64,000 nt of DNA, from the NCBI RefSeq assembly GCF_901709675.1, contig NC_051106.1, positions 10,366,001 through 10,430,000 of the forward strand. The letters are read 5' to 3'. Origin of the DNA: Syngnathus acus. Lineage: Eukaryota; Chordata; Actinopteri; Syngnathiformes; Syngnathidae. This document shows positions 12,081 through 26,193 of this stretch, one piece after another. Under the pieces are notes generated by a model. The model was not told the origin of the DNA. It saw only the letters and a list, made by a program, of their open reading frames with translations, and ran no database searches. The first letter of the stretch is position 1. Every line of letters starts with the position of its first letter. The translations under genes and the position numbers were made by a program.

Positions 12081-13163
12081 GGCCACCACCATCACCAATA
12101 ACAACCAGTTATTTAATTGGTAATACAATTCACAACAACTAAATGAGGGTGTCACCGAGTTGCAAGCTTACAACTTAATAACAACCATTATGAAAATTCG
12201 CCAATACTAAAAGTTATGTTTTTTGTAATCATACAGATCCCAAGTAAGTACATTATTTTCATAAACTGTATTTGGTGTGAAAAACTTGAATGGGCAATTC
12301 TCTGACCGCCTTATCCTAAATGTTGATTTCTAAATTATTCTCGGATGACAAATTCGTGATAAAAGAATATTTACCAACTGAAATTGAAACGTGAAGTGCA
12401 GATGCAAGTCAGCCACAATACGCTAGGTGGCGATAAAGCTCCATTCATTCAAGTGTCCCAGTAGTTGGCAACATAGGTTGGAAACGCATTGATTTGATGC
12501 GGTATATTCAATGGCAAATGGAGGAGGAGAAGGGAACATTTTCCCCTTCACATACAACATATTTGACCTTTTACATAGACACGCATTTGATGTTGCCAGT
12601 AATTTGAAGAGCACACACGCATAGAGCATTGGAGTTTTATATTTCTAAAGGAATCATTTGGATCAACATAACTGGATTAGATTTAAATGGAAGATCAAGC
12701 CCAATAGTATAGATAAGAATGTCTAAATGTGTGTTAATGGAGAAATAGCAAAATGATTTTGTACACTATAATTGGCTGTGAATGTAAAAGCGCCACACGC
12801 ATTAGCAGCATAAAATTCACCAATAAGAGATAAAAGACATCAAATCCAATTTCCTTATCTTTCCCAAGATGAATTGTTCCTGTTACACAGAGTATGAAAA
12901 CCGCAAGGTTATTTTTGATGGCGAAGGCATACAAAACATTTAGAATGTTAAATCAAGTGGAAAAAAACAGTGAAAAGAACTCCAAATGTGACATAAGAGT
13001 GAGAAGCTGCAACTCAGGAGGGGAAGACGGAAAGACCTTGAAGGACGTCGCCTGTGTCAAATGGAGGCCGTGAGGGCTGTTAAGAGGAGGGAGGATGGCC
13101 CCATTTGAGAACAGACTGCTTACCTTGCACCCCAGTCAGTGGGCTGGGCTGCTCGATCAACTC
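12081..13163. other. AT-rich spacer, nothing recognised
   Basis: AT-rich sequence between the AC and TAGA arrays. I see no gene, RNA or element. Confidence 0.5.
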
Positions 13164-13475
<312 letters not shown>

Positions 13476-16400
13476 GCAGCTGCGAAGAACTCTTTGGATG
13501 TGTTTGCTCCTGGCCAGGCAAAATGGGGTACACATTCAAAACAAGCATCAAAGAAAGGGAAGAGCCCTCTTTTAGGCAACATTTCCCTCAAGAGTGCCCA
13601 AGAACGAACGTCTTGCTTATGGCAGATATTTTCACTTTTGATCATTCAAAAAAAAACCATCCTTTTTTTTTGTAGATCCATTAAAAATGGTGTGGCACTT
13701 GTTAGTGATGATCATCTGCGGGGTATTTAGGTGACTGCTGTTGCCACTTTGCTAGTCTCTCATGTGCTTTTGTCTTGCCAGTAGTTGGGCTTTTCTTCAG
13801 TTGAGTACTACTGCGATTCGCTGTCTGTCCTCTGCTTAGTGTTGTACTTTTCAGTTGTTTTTGCTCCACTGCCCTCACATAGTGTTATTATTTGTGTCCA
13901 CATTGACCTTTTGTCATATGTATTTACTATTTTTAGTTGATGGTCTGCTTGTTAGTTCCTTTGGAGTCTAAGCACAAACCTTTCCGCAGTAAATGGGGTT
14001 TCCACCCACCTATTTTTTTATTTGAACTGTCACAAATGACAAAATGAAACCCGAATCCTACACCTAGTATATTTCGCAATGAATAAAAGAAGCAAACATT
14101 GACGTGTGCCATTCTCCATGCACAACAGCAAAGACGTGACAGCAAAGTTCGAGGCTACTGAGTTTTACCCTGGGTCGGTATCAACAAGAGGTTTTAAGAG
14201 AAGAAGAATGAAGCATTTCTACTTGAATTGACAGTAGATGAAGGCCCAATCCCATTCCTTCCTCTTAAATCAAAACCTTTGTCTCGCCCCTTCCCCAGAC
14301 TCTTCTTTGGAGGGACGAAGACAAAGGGATGGAACCAAAATGCGCCCCGGCAATTGTAAGTAAGACTCGCAATGTCCTTGAGGCATGTGCTGGTTGCAGA
14401 CGATTTTGTTCCGCCGCCGTTTAAGCCAGCATTTACCAGCAACCCACAAAATGTATGTATCAAACTATCTCATACAAGCACGAGTGCCATTTCAGTAAAA
14501 ATCGATAACGCTTACATGTGTGTGTATCCCCTTTCGTTACACTTGCCACTGTTGTTAGTACCTGTTGCAGACTGTGTAGAATTGGCAGTCAAACTCTGGC
14601 CCGCAGTGTCATTATATTTGGCCCGTCCAGACAAATTGCGCATCGACTTTGTAGGAAAATTGCAAATTGTCCACGTTTAAAAAATAGACATTTTTCGAGC
14701 AATTTTTGATGACCATTCATCTTTGTAAACATTTGAACAGTTCTTACAAGTCTCTTATTTCAAAAGTGGGTGTTATTTATTTTGAAAGTGGACCCAGCAG
14801 CTTGGGGCAGATTTTGTTCAAGCTCAGAGGTTCCATTGCAGGTACTTGAGTCACTGTCCAAACTTTCTTTCCCAAGTCGTAACTGAGGACATGAAAATGA
14901 TGTGCAATAAAAAGCAATGTCACAGCGTAGCTTAGGTCTGTGTCGTGGAGTAAGTCATTTAACTGATACAATTAGCGAGAGGCGCAGAGATGGACTGCCA
15001 ATAAATATCACCTAGGTTGCCCAAGTGAGATTAAACCTACTAAATCAAAGGCTATAGCATTGTTTTGCACTCATGTATACGTACATGATTTATTTTTCTA
15101 TCCAATATTTATTCCACCCGTGTCATCAAATGTGACCTTGCCGTGCACATTTGAATAAATAGTCAATCGTCAGTGTGTACATCATCAGATTCTCAGATTC
15201 ATATTTGATGCCGTTGAATAATTGATCTGATTCCCTTTTCACAAGGAAAGTGTGCCCTTCGTGCCAGGCTGCTGTGACCATTTGCTGTTAAGCAGTTTTT
15301 AATGACAGTAGATATGACATGACTTCACTCTACCACAGTACAACAGTTGAACCTTTTACCATTTTTCATCGTGAAAGTCATAAAGTACGTATACACGTAA
15401 CACAGCATATTATAATGAACTTTGATTGTTATTTTACAATACTGTGCTTCTCTTTAATATTCATATTTGCAATCTTATTGTCAGAACAAATTTGCTGTTA
15501 GCGTGACTCGAAAGAGTAAGGAGCAGCTTTCTTGCTGTTGGCAACAAACGGAGCAATGCTATAACAATAGATAGGAAGTTTAAAAAATAGAATCATGAAT
15601 GAAATATTCAGCAGACTGAGCTTGCTGTTATTGCTTTTCTCCATCATTTAATGCCTAACTGCTCCTCTCTCTTGGGTGCAACTGGGGTTGTAAAGCTAAT
15701 GTTATTTTGCAAATTAATATTCCTTAATTGAACTATTACATGCATGGCTTTCTCTAAGCACAAAGAAAATAACAGGCACTCTTCCTCAAACATTGACAGG
15801 ATTTGCAGAAGGCTTTCAATGTGCTACGGGGACGCCACAAAACAGCAGGCTTTACTCCAAAAGCTTGATCATTACTTGATGCATTTTCAAGGTCATTTGA
15901 CTTGAATTCAATGAGCTTGCCGCACCATACAAGAAAGGTGGCCAAGTGAGGCAGGCTCCCTGGCCACAATGACGACAGTAGCCCATATATACAAGCAAGA
16001 AACAACAAACTAAACATCTCCAGAATCTTCATCAAGCAAATAAATGTTTCCTGATAATAGTAAACGTGATCTATAGAAACCTAAATCATCAACCCACTCA
16101 AGACTGGAGTGTGAATCACATGCATTGGTAGACAATGAGGCCAAGGTGGACGTCCACAAAATCAGCTGCTTTGGCCTCAGGCTCCCTCCATGAATGAAAA
16201 TTGATGGATGGATGGATGGATGGAATTGTGAAGGGATGGCAACGCTTTCGTTCTGTCGTTTAATGACTTGTGCTACCATTTCAATGCAGTACAATACCCG
16301 AGAGGAAAGCAGCGATGCATGCGCTCCACCAATAGGCGGGAGAGAAATTTGACATTGCTTAGCTGCAGGTAGCTTCAAACCTTCATTTATGCTGATGCAG

Positions 16401-17395
16401 CAGCCACGATGCCAAATGTCAGTCCAAGTTGACATGAGTTTCTATCGTCAAACCTATTCAAACATCCAACTGCCTCAGCTCGCCTTGTGTTTTTGTCCCA
16501 AGTTTCAACTGCTCAACACGCCACCACGGCCGTTTGATAGCATAAATATCTCTCCGAATATGCAAATGCCTGACATTTCTCAGCCATTGATTTGAATAGA
16601 TTTTTCTTAAGCGCTTCAAGTGTTTAATCGTCACTATTGCTCATCCTCTCTCCTTGTATCATCCCACCCATCTGTCAATCAAAAACATCCCACTAGAAAT
16701 GATTCAAGTTTGTTTGCTAACAGCTGCCAACTCCCAGTGGAGTCGAACAGCTGGAAGCCCTCAGTCAACCCACATCTCTGGAGTATTTCGAATCTGATAA
16801 AAAACTTTTTTTACAAGCACGTTTAAGCACATCAAAATTGGAAAGGGATGATTTTCCATGTGCGGGAGTGGTTCGCAAATCTGCCTCACAGTCAATTGCA
16901 AGAAGTCTCTTTCATTTATTTGGATAAAAACATTACCCTTATGGGGGCCCAGTGGCGTACATCCGCTTGACAGTTGTTCTTCTCATGCTTGCGTGGCTTT
17001 TCTCCCCCAATAAAGCTGACTTTGACATTCCAAAAACATGCATGTTTGCCACTCCAAATTGTCCGCAGGTGTGATTGTAAATACGTCGTTGCATGTCTAT
17101 GTTTGCCCTGCGATTGGTTGCACTTTGGGATGTACAGCACTAAAGCTGCTAGGATAGGCTCCGGCGGCGTGCCTGCCTGCCTGCAAGAAGTGGTTCAGAT
17201 GATGAATCAATGAGAAAGTCTTAAACATTGCTCGAAAATCCCTAGTCACTGTGGAATGTGGTTTCCCTGCCTGCGGAAACATTTGAAAACAATGTATTAG
17301 CTGAGTGAGTGAGTGTGATCACATAAAAGTCCATCCGTTTGAATGAGCGCATTTTGGGACATTGCAAGTCCACAGTGCAACAATCTGTAAATAAA
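13476..17395. other. Gene-free AT-rich stretch
   Basis: No gene or RNA seen. A short TGGA run sits at about 16203-16223. The bases near 17003-17026 resemble the tail of the LINE at 62.6 kb but are too short to call. Confidence 0.5.
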
Positions 17396-17467
17396 TGCAT
17401 CGGCGGGGAATCCAACCCACGGCAACTCCTTGGAAGGCAGCAACGCTAACCACTACACCACCAATGC
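17396..17467 (-). pseudogene. tRNA-Gly(TCC) pseudogene
   Basis: A 72-nt tRNA-Gly-like sequence with anticodon TCC in a CTTCCAA loop and an acceptor stem that still pairs (one G-T wobble). It has decayed elsewhere. The T loop reads TTGGATT, so the invariant C56 is G. The T stem has two unpaired positions, and the anticodon stem has a G-G clash. It is 174 bp from the better copy at 17642-17713, on the same strand, and is probably a decayed relative of it. Confidence 0.75.
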
Positions 17468-17641
17468 GGGGACGAGACGTCGAAACAATACAAATTGCAA
17501 CTTAATAACAAGTTTGTGGCTTGGCTGGCCCAAAACACAATGATGCCTTGTGGCAGCAGAATGTCCATTAAAAAAATCACGCTGTGGACAAATCTTGTGA
17601 ATACTAAGTTTCTGCTGCAGCTCAACAAAGACTTAAAGGGC

Positions 17642-17713
17642 TGCATTGGCTGGGAATTGAACCCAGATCAACTGCTTGGAAGGCAGCTATGCTAACCACT
17701 ACACCACCAATGC
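17642..17713 (-). tRNA. tRNA-Gly (anticodon TCC)
   Basis: A 72-nt cloverleaf on the minus strand. The acceptor stem GCATTGG/CCAATGC pairs perfectly and is followed by discriminator A. The D arm includes the AGTGGTTA loop. The anticodon stem GCTGC/GCAGT encloses CTTCCAA (TCC, decoding GGA). The T stem CTGGG/CCCAG encloses TTCAATT. It closely follows vertebrate tRNA-Gly-TCC, and the internal A and B boxes are kept. The downstream T run is short (TTT), so termination is weak, and function is inferred from structure only. Confidence 0.88.
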
Positions 17714-20700
17714 GGTGACACACACAAAAAGCAAATAGAAAATGGGAAGGAAGACAAAGAAAATGCAAGCCATGCTGTCCCAAAGCATAAATTGTAAGGG
17801 ACACATGAGACCGAATTGAAGCAGCTGCTCCACAGATAAACAGACACGCGCTTTCCTCTGAACTTAATGATTGTCCCGAAGGTCCGCATAGATAAGGATC
17901 ACAAAGACAATGTTGCACTGATGGTCCTGACAGCAAGTGTTGCTGGGAAATGAGCAAAAGCATCCAAAACAGCAGCAACAGTTGGCGTGTGTTGACAGGA
18001 ATACTCATAAAAAAGTGCTCAGCATGAACTCTCTTTACTGCCCATTATTACCAAAATAAATGTTCATGTCTTTTTGAACAAACAACATCAAGTTGACAAT
18101 GCGATTTTCCATCATGTTCTGTTCAGTCAGTCACAAATATAGGGTTGCAAGCAATTACGTATGCCTGCCGCATGCATAATTCATATGTGTCACTTTATTT
18201 CATGGTCTATTGAGCTCGCTACCAAGTATTATTCTTACAAGAATGTCAAATGTTAAACACAAATGAACTCTGAACAGTCAATTCAATAGGGAACGCGAGT
18301 CAAAATAAATGTAGCCTTTTCACAAAACAGACATTTTTGCATTCAACGTTTTTTTCTTTGAAACCATGATCAACAACGGCCAATAATACAAATCGTCATA
18401 TCTATCGGGCTTGGTGAAAATGATTTGATTTTCAGAAGGAAATTCACTTAGCAATGTCTTGACCTGAAATGAGATGAAAATGACCCGTGTGTTTATTGCG
18501 TTGCATTCATTTTCCACCAATGGCTTGCTTCTCTGTGCACATTGAATTGCATCCCAGGGGGGAAAAAAAAATGAATAAAAAAAATGGAAGTTGCACTCGT
18601 TCAGTCCTCCCATCCGCCGTGAATGTAGGTTACATTTTCATTGTCACTGTGAGTTCTTTTTGGTTTGTTTGTTTGTTTGTTTGTTTGGGAGCAAACTGTG
18701 AATATTTATTTTCACTTTCAATGATTCACTCCTGTCGGTGATTTTCAAGCAATCCAAGTTGATTGTTTGCAACATCTGCAACAAGATTTTGTTTCGTAGG
18801 AAATATTTGATAAAAGATCACAATTCAAACGTCAAGACATTTTTCCACAATCACACAAAAAGCACCTTTCAAACAGAAGTGTATCCATCATATGTGGGAT
18901 GTATACATACGCACTTTGCATACTGCATTTGGTTTTTGGGGTGAGCACAAGTCAAGCTCATCCTTTTATCTCATCACAGTTGTTGATCTCTTATCGTTTT
19001 GACAGTTACGGGAAAATACGGCCCCACTTACAGTATATGTTCCGGAGAAACACGAACAGAATAGCAAAAACCAAAATGGCAACTTCCCTCCTGTGTAATG
19101 ACATGAATAGCCTTCATTTATTTTGAATAATAAATGAGTGGAATATCCAGGAGCTTATTTTAGATGTTTATAAGACGGATAAACACAAACCTCATGAAAG
19201 ATTCAAGCTGCAGAGTGAAGACTGCATTAAGGCCATGCTGTCCTTTTTGTTCTCTCTTCTCACGCACGTGTATGGAGATATTTACATCTAGTTTTTCTCA
19301 ATGCAATACATTTTGTTCTTCCCCAAGCAAAACTCCAGCTCACTTTTCATACAGTCATGCAAACATAATTAGTGACGAGGCTGCAATGCGTGAACAGAAT
19401 GACATGAGTGCATTTACAATTGCACACATGGTTGGTTATCAATCTTTTGCGTAACTTGCCCATTTTCCTTTGGCATGCAATCAATTCACAATGTTCTCTT
19501 AATTTACACATAAATAGCAACTTGGAAGTCATCCAAAACAATGCAATTGGTTATTGATGGAAAAATGTACAATATGTCACAAGAACACAAAACAACACGC
19601 AGGACCACTTGGTCACATGACCCAGTTTGACCACTTCTTTACTTTGGGATACATTTTGGGCTATCGCAAGAATCCCCCCAAAAAAAAGAACCTCCTCAAA
19701 GCCTCACGTTTTCCAAAATATTTCACTGCATATTTAAAAGAATGAGAATAAGCTGATCCTTTTTCCCGACTCCAAAATACCTTTGGAGTTATTTCATAGC
19801 TGGCTACTCTGATCAGTTATTTCAAAGCCATATACTACAATAATAACAATTGAAGAAGGCAAGATTGTCTTTGTCAGCAGCATTGCGTATAAACTCCAGA
19901 GTTAAATGATGCCTGCTTCTGGATTCTTAGTGTATACGTAACAGCTACATGTGAAAAAGCCACACAGCAAGAGGAGGTCGCTCGGGCATCTTATTCGAAT
20001 GCCTCCTGCCTGGCTCCCAGCTGAGATCTTCTGGCCAAGTCTGGGCTTCCCCCTCCACATGACTTGGAATATATCTATCTATTTTTTATTCATTTGATAC
20101 ATTTGAAAAAGATCAAGACGTTCGTTCCCTCTTTTTCACAGCTGACTTGAGTTGGCCTAAGCGCAATCACGCTGACTGAGCTGCAATACGGCGCATGTAT
20201 ATGTATGTATATTTTCAGTATGCACTCCTGTGAACCCTTGTCTAGATCGAGCATATCAGGCGCCACCATCTAATCTGAAAGCGGTCTATGGAAGTGAAAT
20301 ATGACATGGTGATCACTTGTTGAACTTTGCGTTTTCAATCTCCAGTCAAAACAAAGGAATTGAGTAGGTTTGGAATCTTTCCATATGACAATGCACTTCT
20401 TCCAATATTAGCGTACGCCTCGGAGACTTCAGAGGAGCGTGGCCTCGTTTTCTTGTGATTGCACGAGGGAGGGTTTGCTCAGATCTTGTATATTCTGTGC
20501 TTGTGCCTTGGGAGGCAAAAGATTGGCCCTGTCCTGGAATAAACCATCACAGCCTTCCCTGTTATCAGCCACTCTTCTGTAAAGGCCGACTATCTGTGAG
20601 GGGACGAGAAATGCAGTGAGTTCTCATGCCCAGAGCGACACTGCACAGCTTGCGTGTCTCCTCTTCTTGTACTATGTAACTGTGTGTGTTTTCTCCTCTG

Positions 20701-23700
20701 TTGTTCTCCCCCTCTCCCTCCTTCTGTCTGGATCTCTCAATCCCTCCACCCGCGCTCGCTTTTCAGTGAATACCGCTGTAATTCTTATTTTTATCTTCTC
20801 GCCAGCATCCGGATAAGAGCCGTTCCACTTATGTACTCCTACTGTCTGGAGGGAAGGAGACAAAAAAACAACAACTTATAGGCGAGCACAAAGGGCAGAG
20901 GGAAGAATAGTGTAAGTACAAGAGATGAAGTGGAATGACATCTACTACATCTGAAGATGGACGGCTGGGAGGTTTATTTTATAAGGCAAATGTTTGTAAA
21001 CAAATTGAGCGATCTGTGTGCTACTCTCACTGTTGAAGTTGCAAACATATGGTAATGTGTGAGTCGAGCCGTCCATCCCCTGCAGGGGCTGCTGTCACAC
21101 ACAGACTGCTCGTTAGAACATTTCATTAGGGTAATCCAGAACCTAGCGAGGCCAAGTGCCAACATTTGACTGAAACGTGACCGCAAGTGCCAAAAGATAA
21201 TCAATGAATCAGTGCGTGCGTGTGCGTGTGTCACATTCTTCCAGAATAATTTCATTGCAATATGATGAAAGTGCCGAGTGTAACATTAAAATGGATCATT
21301 TTGAATTATGTTTCCCCTCCTCTGATGAAAGTTTAATGTCCATAGAATGTTTATTCAGCACTTTGAAGGGATAACATCAAGGCCAGCACGTCCATATCTG
21401 CAAACTGGAAGTAATACAACAATCATCAAATCCCATTTTACATTCCTCAGGCGCTGGAACAGGATGACAAGTCGACAGCTAAAAAAAAAACAATACCCCA
21501 AGTGGGATCAATTCCGTTGCTTTCTCAGTGGTGACATTGTGAATGACAGTGAATGATTCATTTTCAACTCCTGAAACACAACGCAAAGTGTGCTCGTATA
21601 TCATATCTCTCCTTGTCCAAAATGTCTGACTAAGATGAACAAGTAAGATTTGGGCTTTCTGTCCAACTCTTCTTGGAGTGGTGGGCTGGAAAGCATTGCT
21701 GCTATTGATTTGACTCCAATCGCTGGCAAAAAAATGATGGAATGGCACAAAAGATTTTGTCACTTGTGCTCCAAAGTAAAACAAAATGGCAACTTTCTTG
21801 CTTTTAGAAAGACGAAAAGAAATTAAGAGGAAAAAAAAGTCGGTTTCGACCAAGCACAGAGGAAAAGTGTGGAACCGTTCGTTCCAAGGAAAAAATAGGG
21901 AACAACGGACAGAAGAAGCACACATTCCCCAACTGATCACATACCAAAAGGCTCCAAAATAATTGATTGACTATCAATGGTAGCCATTTCCCCTGTGCAA
22001 TTACCTGACATTTGCAAAAAAATACAAAATAAAAGAACCCAAGATGCCTTGGGGCCGAACTATGATCAGACTGATTTTTGTTCCATCTCGTTGCCCACTG
22101 TGTAAACGCATTTCAAAAAAACAAACAGCAAACTATTTCAACAAATAGCCCAAGCATCCCATACCTTGAGGGCTGGCTGGCTGGCTCGCTGGCTCGCTGG
22201 CTCGCTCACGTTAAAGTCCCTTGCATCTCATGAGAGCATGCGCATACACACAAGATAACTAGCATGAGTACAAACTACGTCCAAAGGTAATGCGAGGTGG
22301 CATTAGAGCTGATGTCATGAGTGCAGGGAAGACGAAGAAGAAGAAGAAGAAGAAGAAGAAGAAAGAGCTGGATGATTAGAATAAAGGCAGGGTGAAAAGA
22401 AGGATTTTCAAAATGAGCTGTGGAAGGAGAAAAAGGAGGAGAGACAGAGACAGACAGACAGACAGACAATAAGGAGAGGAGATAGAGGATGACGGATGGT
22501 GGGATGAGGGAAAAAGAAACAGAAGGGAAATGGGCAAAGGACACCAGGATTAAATGAAAAGAAAATAGAGGCGGCGCTAAAGGTGGCGAGAAAAGAAGCC
22601 AAAATGAGATGGTAAGGGGAACGACAAGGTGGATTACAGATGACTGCAAGAAGAAGGATTGTCTGAGAATTTCAGGGACACATAAGGACCTCCACATGAT
22701 GCTCCTGTTACTATGGCAACCGGCTCTGTAATCAACACTGCTGTTAGAAGAAGCGTGTAAATGTCTGTTTGTTTTTGTTTTTTTTAATGGGGTACTATGT
22801 GTGTGTAATCTCTTTAATCAGGTGTTTACACTGCTTTTAATCAATGGAATCCATTTAGATCAGCAAATGTGCGCATGTGCACGTGTGAAGGGAATTGCAG
22901 AGCAATCAGGGAGCCTTATTGATGGATCACTTGAAAAACAAATCAACACAGGCAGCGGATTAGTGCCAAATGATCTTCAAATGCCTCACTACAAGCTTGT
23001 TAACATTCACTTGCACTCGCACGCATTTTCCATTCACGTTCAATAAAAATGCTGTTTTGGGAATGACGACTCGTTAAATGTGTTCTCTTTTAAGTGTGCT
23101 TTGACGCCACTCGAATATAGGGATCGCTGCTTGTCAAGCCTTCCTTCAAAGAGTTTTTCATGTGCCCAGCAGTTGAGGATGCTGAGATGATATTACGTAT
23201 ATCTAAAATAAAACTCACACCTCAATGGGAAGGAGCAACAGCGCTTCTCATTCTCCGACACAAAAGTCATTTTGGCCGCTTGTATACAGGAGCTTGTTGG
23301 TTCAGCTGGTGACAATAGGTGGAGGCTAGATGGATCGACCGAGCGGTAAATCCAGAGCTTCACCTTTGGGCTCAGCTCCTCGCTCTTCTGAACACGACTG
23401 CAGATGCTCTGCGGACCGGCCGCTCAATCTCCCCCTCCAAAATGGAGCCTTAAGTAATATTAACTGGCTCCATCTCTCTCTCATATCATAGATTGCCTGG
23501 ATTACTGCAACATCAAGTGGAATCCTTGACTGCAAGCAAAAGACAAGTACTTGTTCTCCTCATAGGCCTCAAGCGGGCCTCGGATCGCCATTGTAAACGT
23601 CTTCCTAGCCTAGCTCGGGTCCTTCCTCGCACACACGCTTGGAAAAATTGTCCAATTAGAAAGCGCTCAAGCAGCATTTTTTTTGCATTTGCAAAGCAGT

Positions 23701-24790
23701 CGCAGCAGAAGCAGAAGCAGCAGCATGAACATTCAGCTGAGCTGTCAAATCATAATCGCTGCTTCATTGACTTAAGCCAGTTTGATTTATGGTTGTAAGA
23801 GTCCAGCGACCTATCGGCTGATGAAGTGTCAAAGAGAGGAGGCGGCAAGTGCAGCATATGCCGCTACCCGATGTTACGTGATGTGTCGTATCGCTTGGCC
23901 CGGTTGACTTGACTTGACAGGAGGTGTGTGCCATTTCATTGACTTTTCAAAGCACTGACGTTTTCTCCATGCGTAGAAGACATTTGCAGTTAAGTAAAAA
24001 CCGTGAGCCACACCCTCCCTCCCCTGTGCAAAATGCAAATACTATTCAATACTACTGAACAGCAAATCACCATCAAGTGCAAGAACTCATTTGGTGCATT
24101 TTTTTTCCCCTGCAAAATGAACTCTCGCAATTATTTCGGAACTGTGTTTTTCCTGCATGTCACTCTAAACCGGCCGACCCAAAAAATCATTAGGCAAACT
24201 CATTTCGAAGAACAGTGCAGCATAATATACGATGCAATATTACAATTTCAAATGCTTCACAGACAATTCAATGCATTGTGGCAAAAGTATGAATCCAAAA
24301 GAATTCTGCAAAAATCGCTAATAAACCTTTTCTTTAGTAGTTAGTTCATGACAAACATCTGACAGCTGAATTCGTGAAATGAGCAAAAACCTCAAGAGGG
24401 CTGTTGTGAAAGTAATCCCAGCAAAACTACAGAGGCTCCACCACACTCATTAGCTCGGAGGAGCAGGCTGAAATTTGCCCAAAAACTAGACAAACAAGTC
24501 TCATCAATTCTTTCTGCCATATTTTCGCAGGTGGGCCTCTTCTTTCAAATGACCAATGGGAATTTCTAAATGCTAACGATTCCACAATTCAGAGGTATGT
24601 ATTTCCTTCACCCGCCGTGACTGCATGCTGATGAAGACACTTGAAGAATACCGTTCAGCATCATTGTCTTGAATTTATGGGCCGTCCCGTTTGTGTCGCG
24701 TCACAGAGCTGCGATGGTCACTCATTGGCATCATTTTGTGGAGCCAATTAAATGGAACGGAGAAGGTGCAGTGACACACAAATGACGCAG
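17714..24790. other. Gene-free AT-rich stretch
   Basis: No coding exon is supported. Simple sequence includes TTTG near 18662-18688, GAA at 22334-22364, GACA near 22446-22467 and GGCT near 22173-22203. A short GC-richer patch near 23330-23450, with a TGGATTACTGCAAC string at 23499, could be decayed LINE reverse-transcriptase sequence, but it is too short to call. Confidence 0.45.
22334..22364. repeat. (GAA)10 microsatellite
   Basis: About ten perfect GAA trinucleotides, plus-strand purine-rich. Confidence 0.9.
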
Positions 24791-24800
24791 ATCACCAAAT

Positions 24801-24962
24801 GATTCCCGAGCGCGGCGACGGGCGGCACCGCTGCTGCTCACTGCTCCCCTCTCCCCCCCAGGGGATGGATCCAAATCACACGGGGATGGATGGGTTCAAT
24901 GCAGAGGACAAATTTCACCACACCCAGATGTGTGTGTGAGACGATCATTGGGACTTGAACAA
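24801..24962 (+). mobile_element. SINE-like dispersed repeat
   Basis: A GC-rich block (CTGCTGCTCACTGCTCCCCT, then AGGGGATGGAT) is followed by GCAGAGGACAAATTTCACCA and CACCCAGATGTGTGTGTGAGA, ending with a CGATCATTGGGACTTGAAC tail. The last part recurs at 54197-54257. This combination is a common fish dispersed repeat tail and I take it to be a SINE, though I cannot name the family. Confidence 0.6.
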
Positions 24963-25737
24963 ATCACGCCACTTGCTGGAAACTCCTGCCACAAGGAACG
25001 TCCAAATCACATGAAGAAGCCAAGCCTATTTTCTAGAAAGGTTGAGGATGCGTGACAAATGTCATTTTGAATCCAGAGAGATTTGAATTTTCAGGAATAT
25101 TTTCAGGCACTGTACACGGAAGGCTCCATCCATGTTGTGTGGCCAAACCATGCTGCCTTTCTTTCCAGCCTCCAGTGTGGAATGAGCACCAATGCATCTA
25201 TCAGTGACACATTTCATACGTGAGCCATTAAGAAGTCTCTCATAAATGGACAGCACCTAACAGCTCCATTTTCCCCGCCCTCAGCACTATGGCCCAACTG
25301 GTGCTTTGTCAGCTGTAATAGAGTTCTCCGTCAACACCTGATGGATGGTGTAAAAGGTGAACGGTGACTTGCTTTGACAGACAGATCTTATTCCCTCAGC
25401 AATGGAACGGAGATACAGATGAATCGAAACAGCGACACGGACTTTCGGATGCACGTCCGCCCTTTGGTGTTCACAGCGGCCCCCGACTCCTAATGATTGA
25501 CTACTCAGAGAATAGGAAAACTGCATTGGTAAAAATAATTCTAGCAGCATGTCACAAATTAGCATCGTAAAAATACACATACATACCCGCAGAGCTCAAG
25601 ATAACATCAAAGAATTGCATGCGCAATTTACACTGCTGTACTTTCAAATGAAAAAGAATTCAGAATCCACTCATTTGATACGATCCATTCTTTGGACACC
25701 TCGCTTCAAGTTACTTTTGAAAACATTTCTCGTTGAA

Positions 25738-25837
25738 TCCTTCCTTCCTTCCTTCCTTCCTTCCTTCCTTCCTTCCTTCCTTCCTTCCTTCCTTCCTTCC
25801 TTCCTTCCTTCCTTCCTTCCTTCCTTCCTTCCTTCCT
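25738..25837. repeat. (TTCC)25 microsatellite
   Basis: 100 bp of uninterrupted TTCC tetramers. Confidence 0.97.
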
Positions 25838-26126
25838 ACTGAAGCTAAAATTCTCCTCTTTTCCTCCTGAAACATTTTCAATATAATTTCCTTCCTCCTA
25901 AGCGTCAACAATAGAAGGTCATTTGTGCTGGAATCATTTGCGGCCGGCGGGCGACAATTGGCTTCCCTGTAGCCGGCCGGGCTCCCTTTAGCTGTGCAGC
26001 TATGTGGCAACCAGACTGACTGCATGATTAAAGCAGCATAAAAGTGGATCCGAGTGCCAAGTTCACAATCTTATTGTATTGTAACAGGATAGATGAGGAA
26101 GACAGTGATGCAGGAAGGAGGAGACA

Positions 26127-26193
26127 GAGCCTGAGAGCCTGAGAGCCTGAGAGCCTGAGAGCCTGAGAGCCTGAGAGCCTGAGAGAGAGAGAG
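26127..26193. repeat. (GAGCCTGA)7 octamer repeat grading into (GA)n
   Basis: Seven near-perfect copies of an 8-bp unit followed by a short GA run. The shared GAGA edge suggests the octamer array grew out of, or into, the dinucleotide tract. Confidence 0.9.

Noticed and set aside
17003-17026. Possible LINE tail (AATAAAGCTGACTTTGACAT)
   Set aside because: Resembles the family at 62.6 kb but only about 20 bp match and no tail repeat follows; not enough to call.
23460-23600. Decayed LINE reverse-transcriptase piece (LDYCN-like)
   Set aside because: Only one short motif; no neighbouring reverse-transcriptase blocks in frame.
26127-26193. CRISPR-like regularity
   Set aside because: The unit is 8 bp with no spacers, in a eukaryotic nuclear sequence. 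None of the tandem arrays in the window has the repeat-spacer layout.
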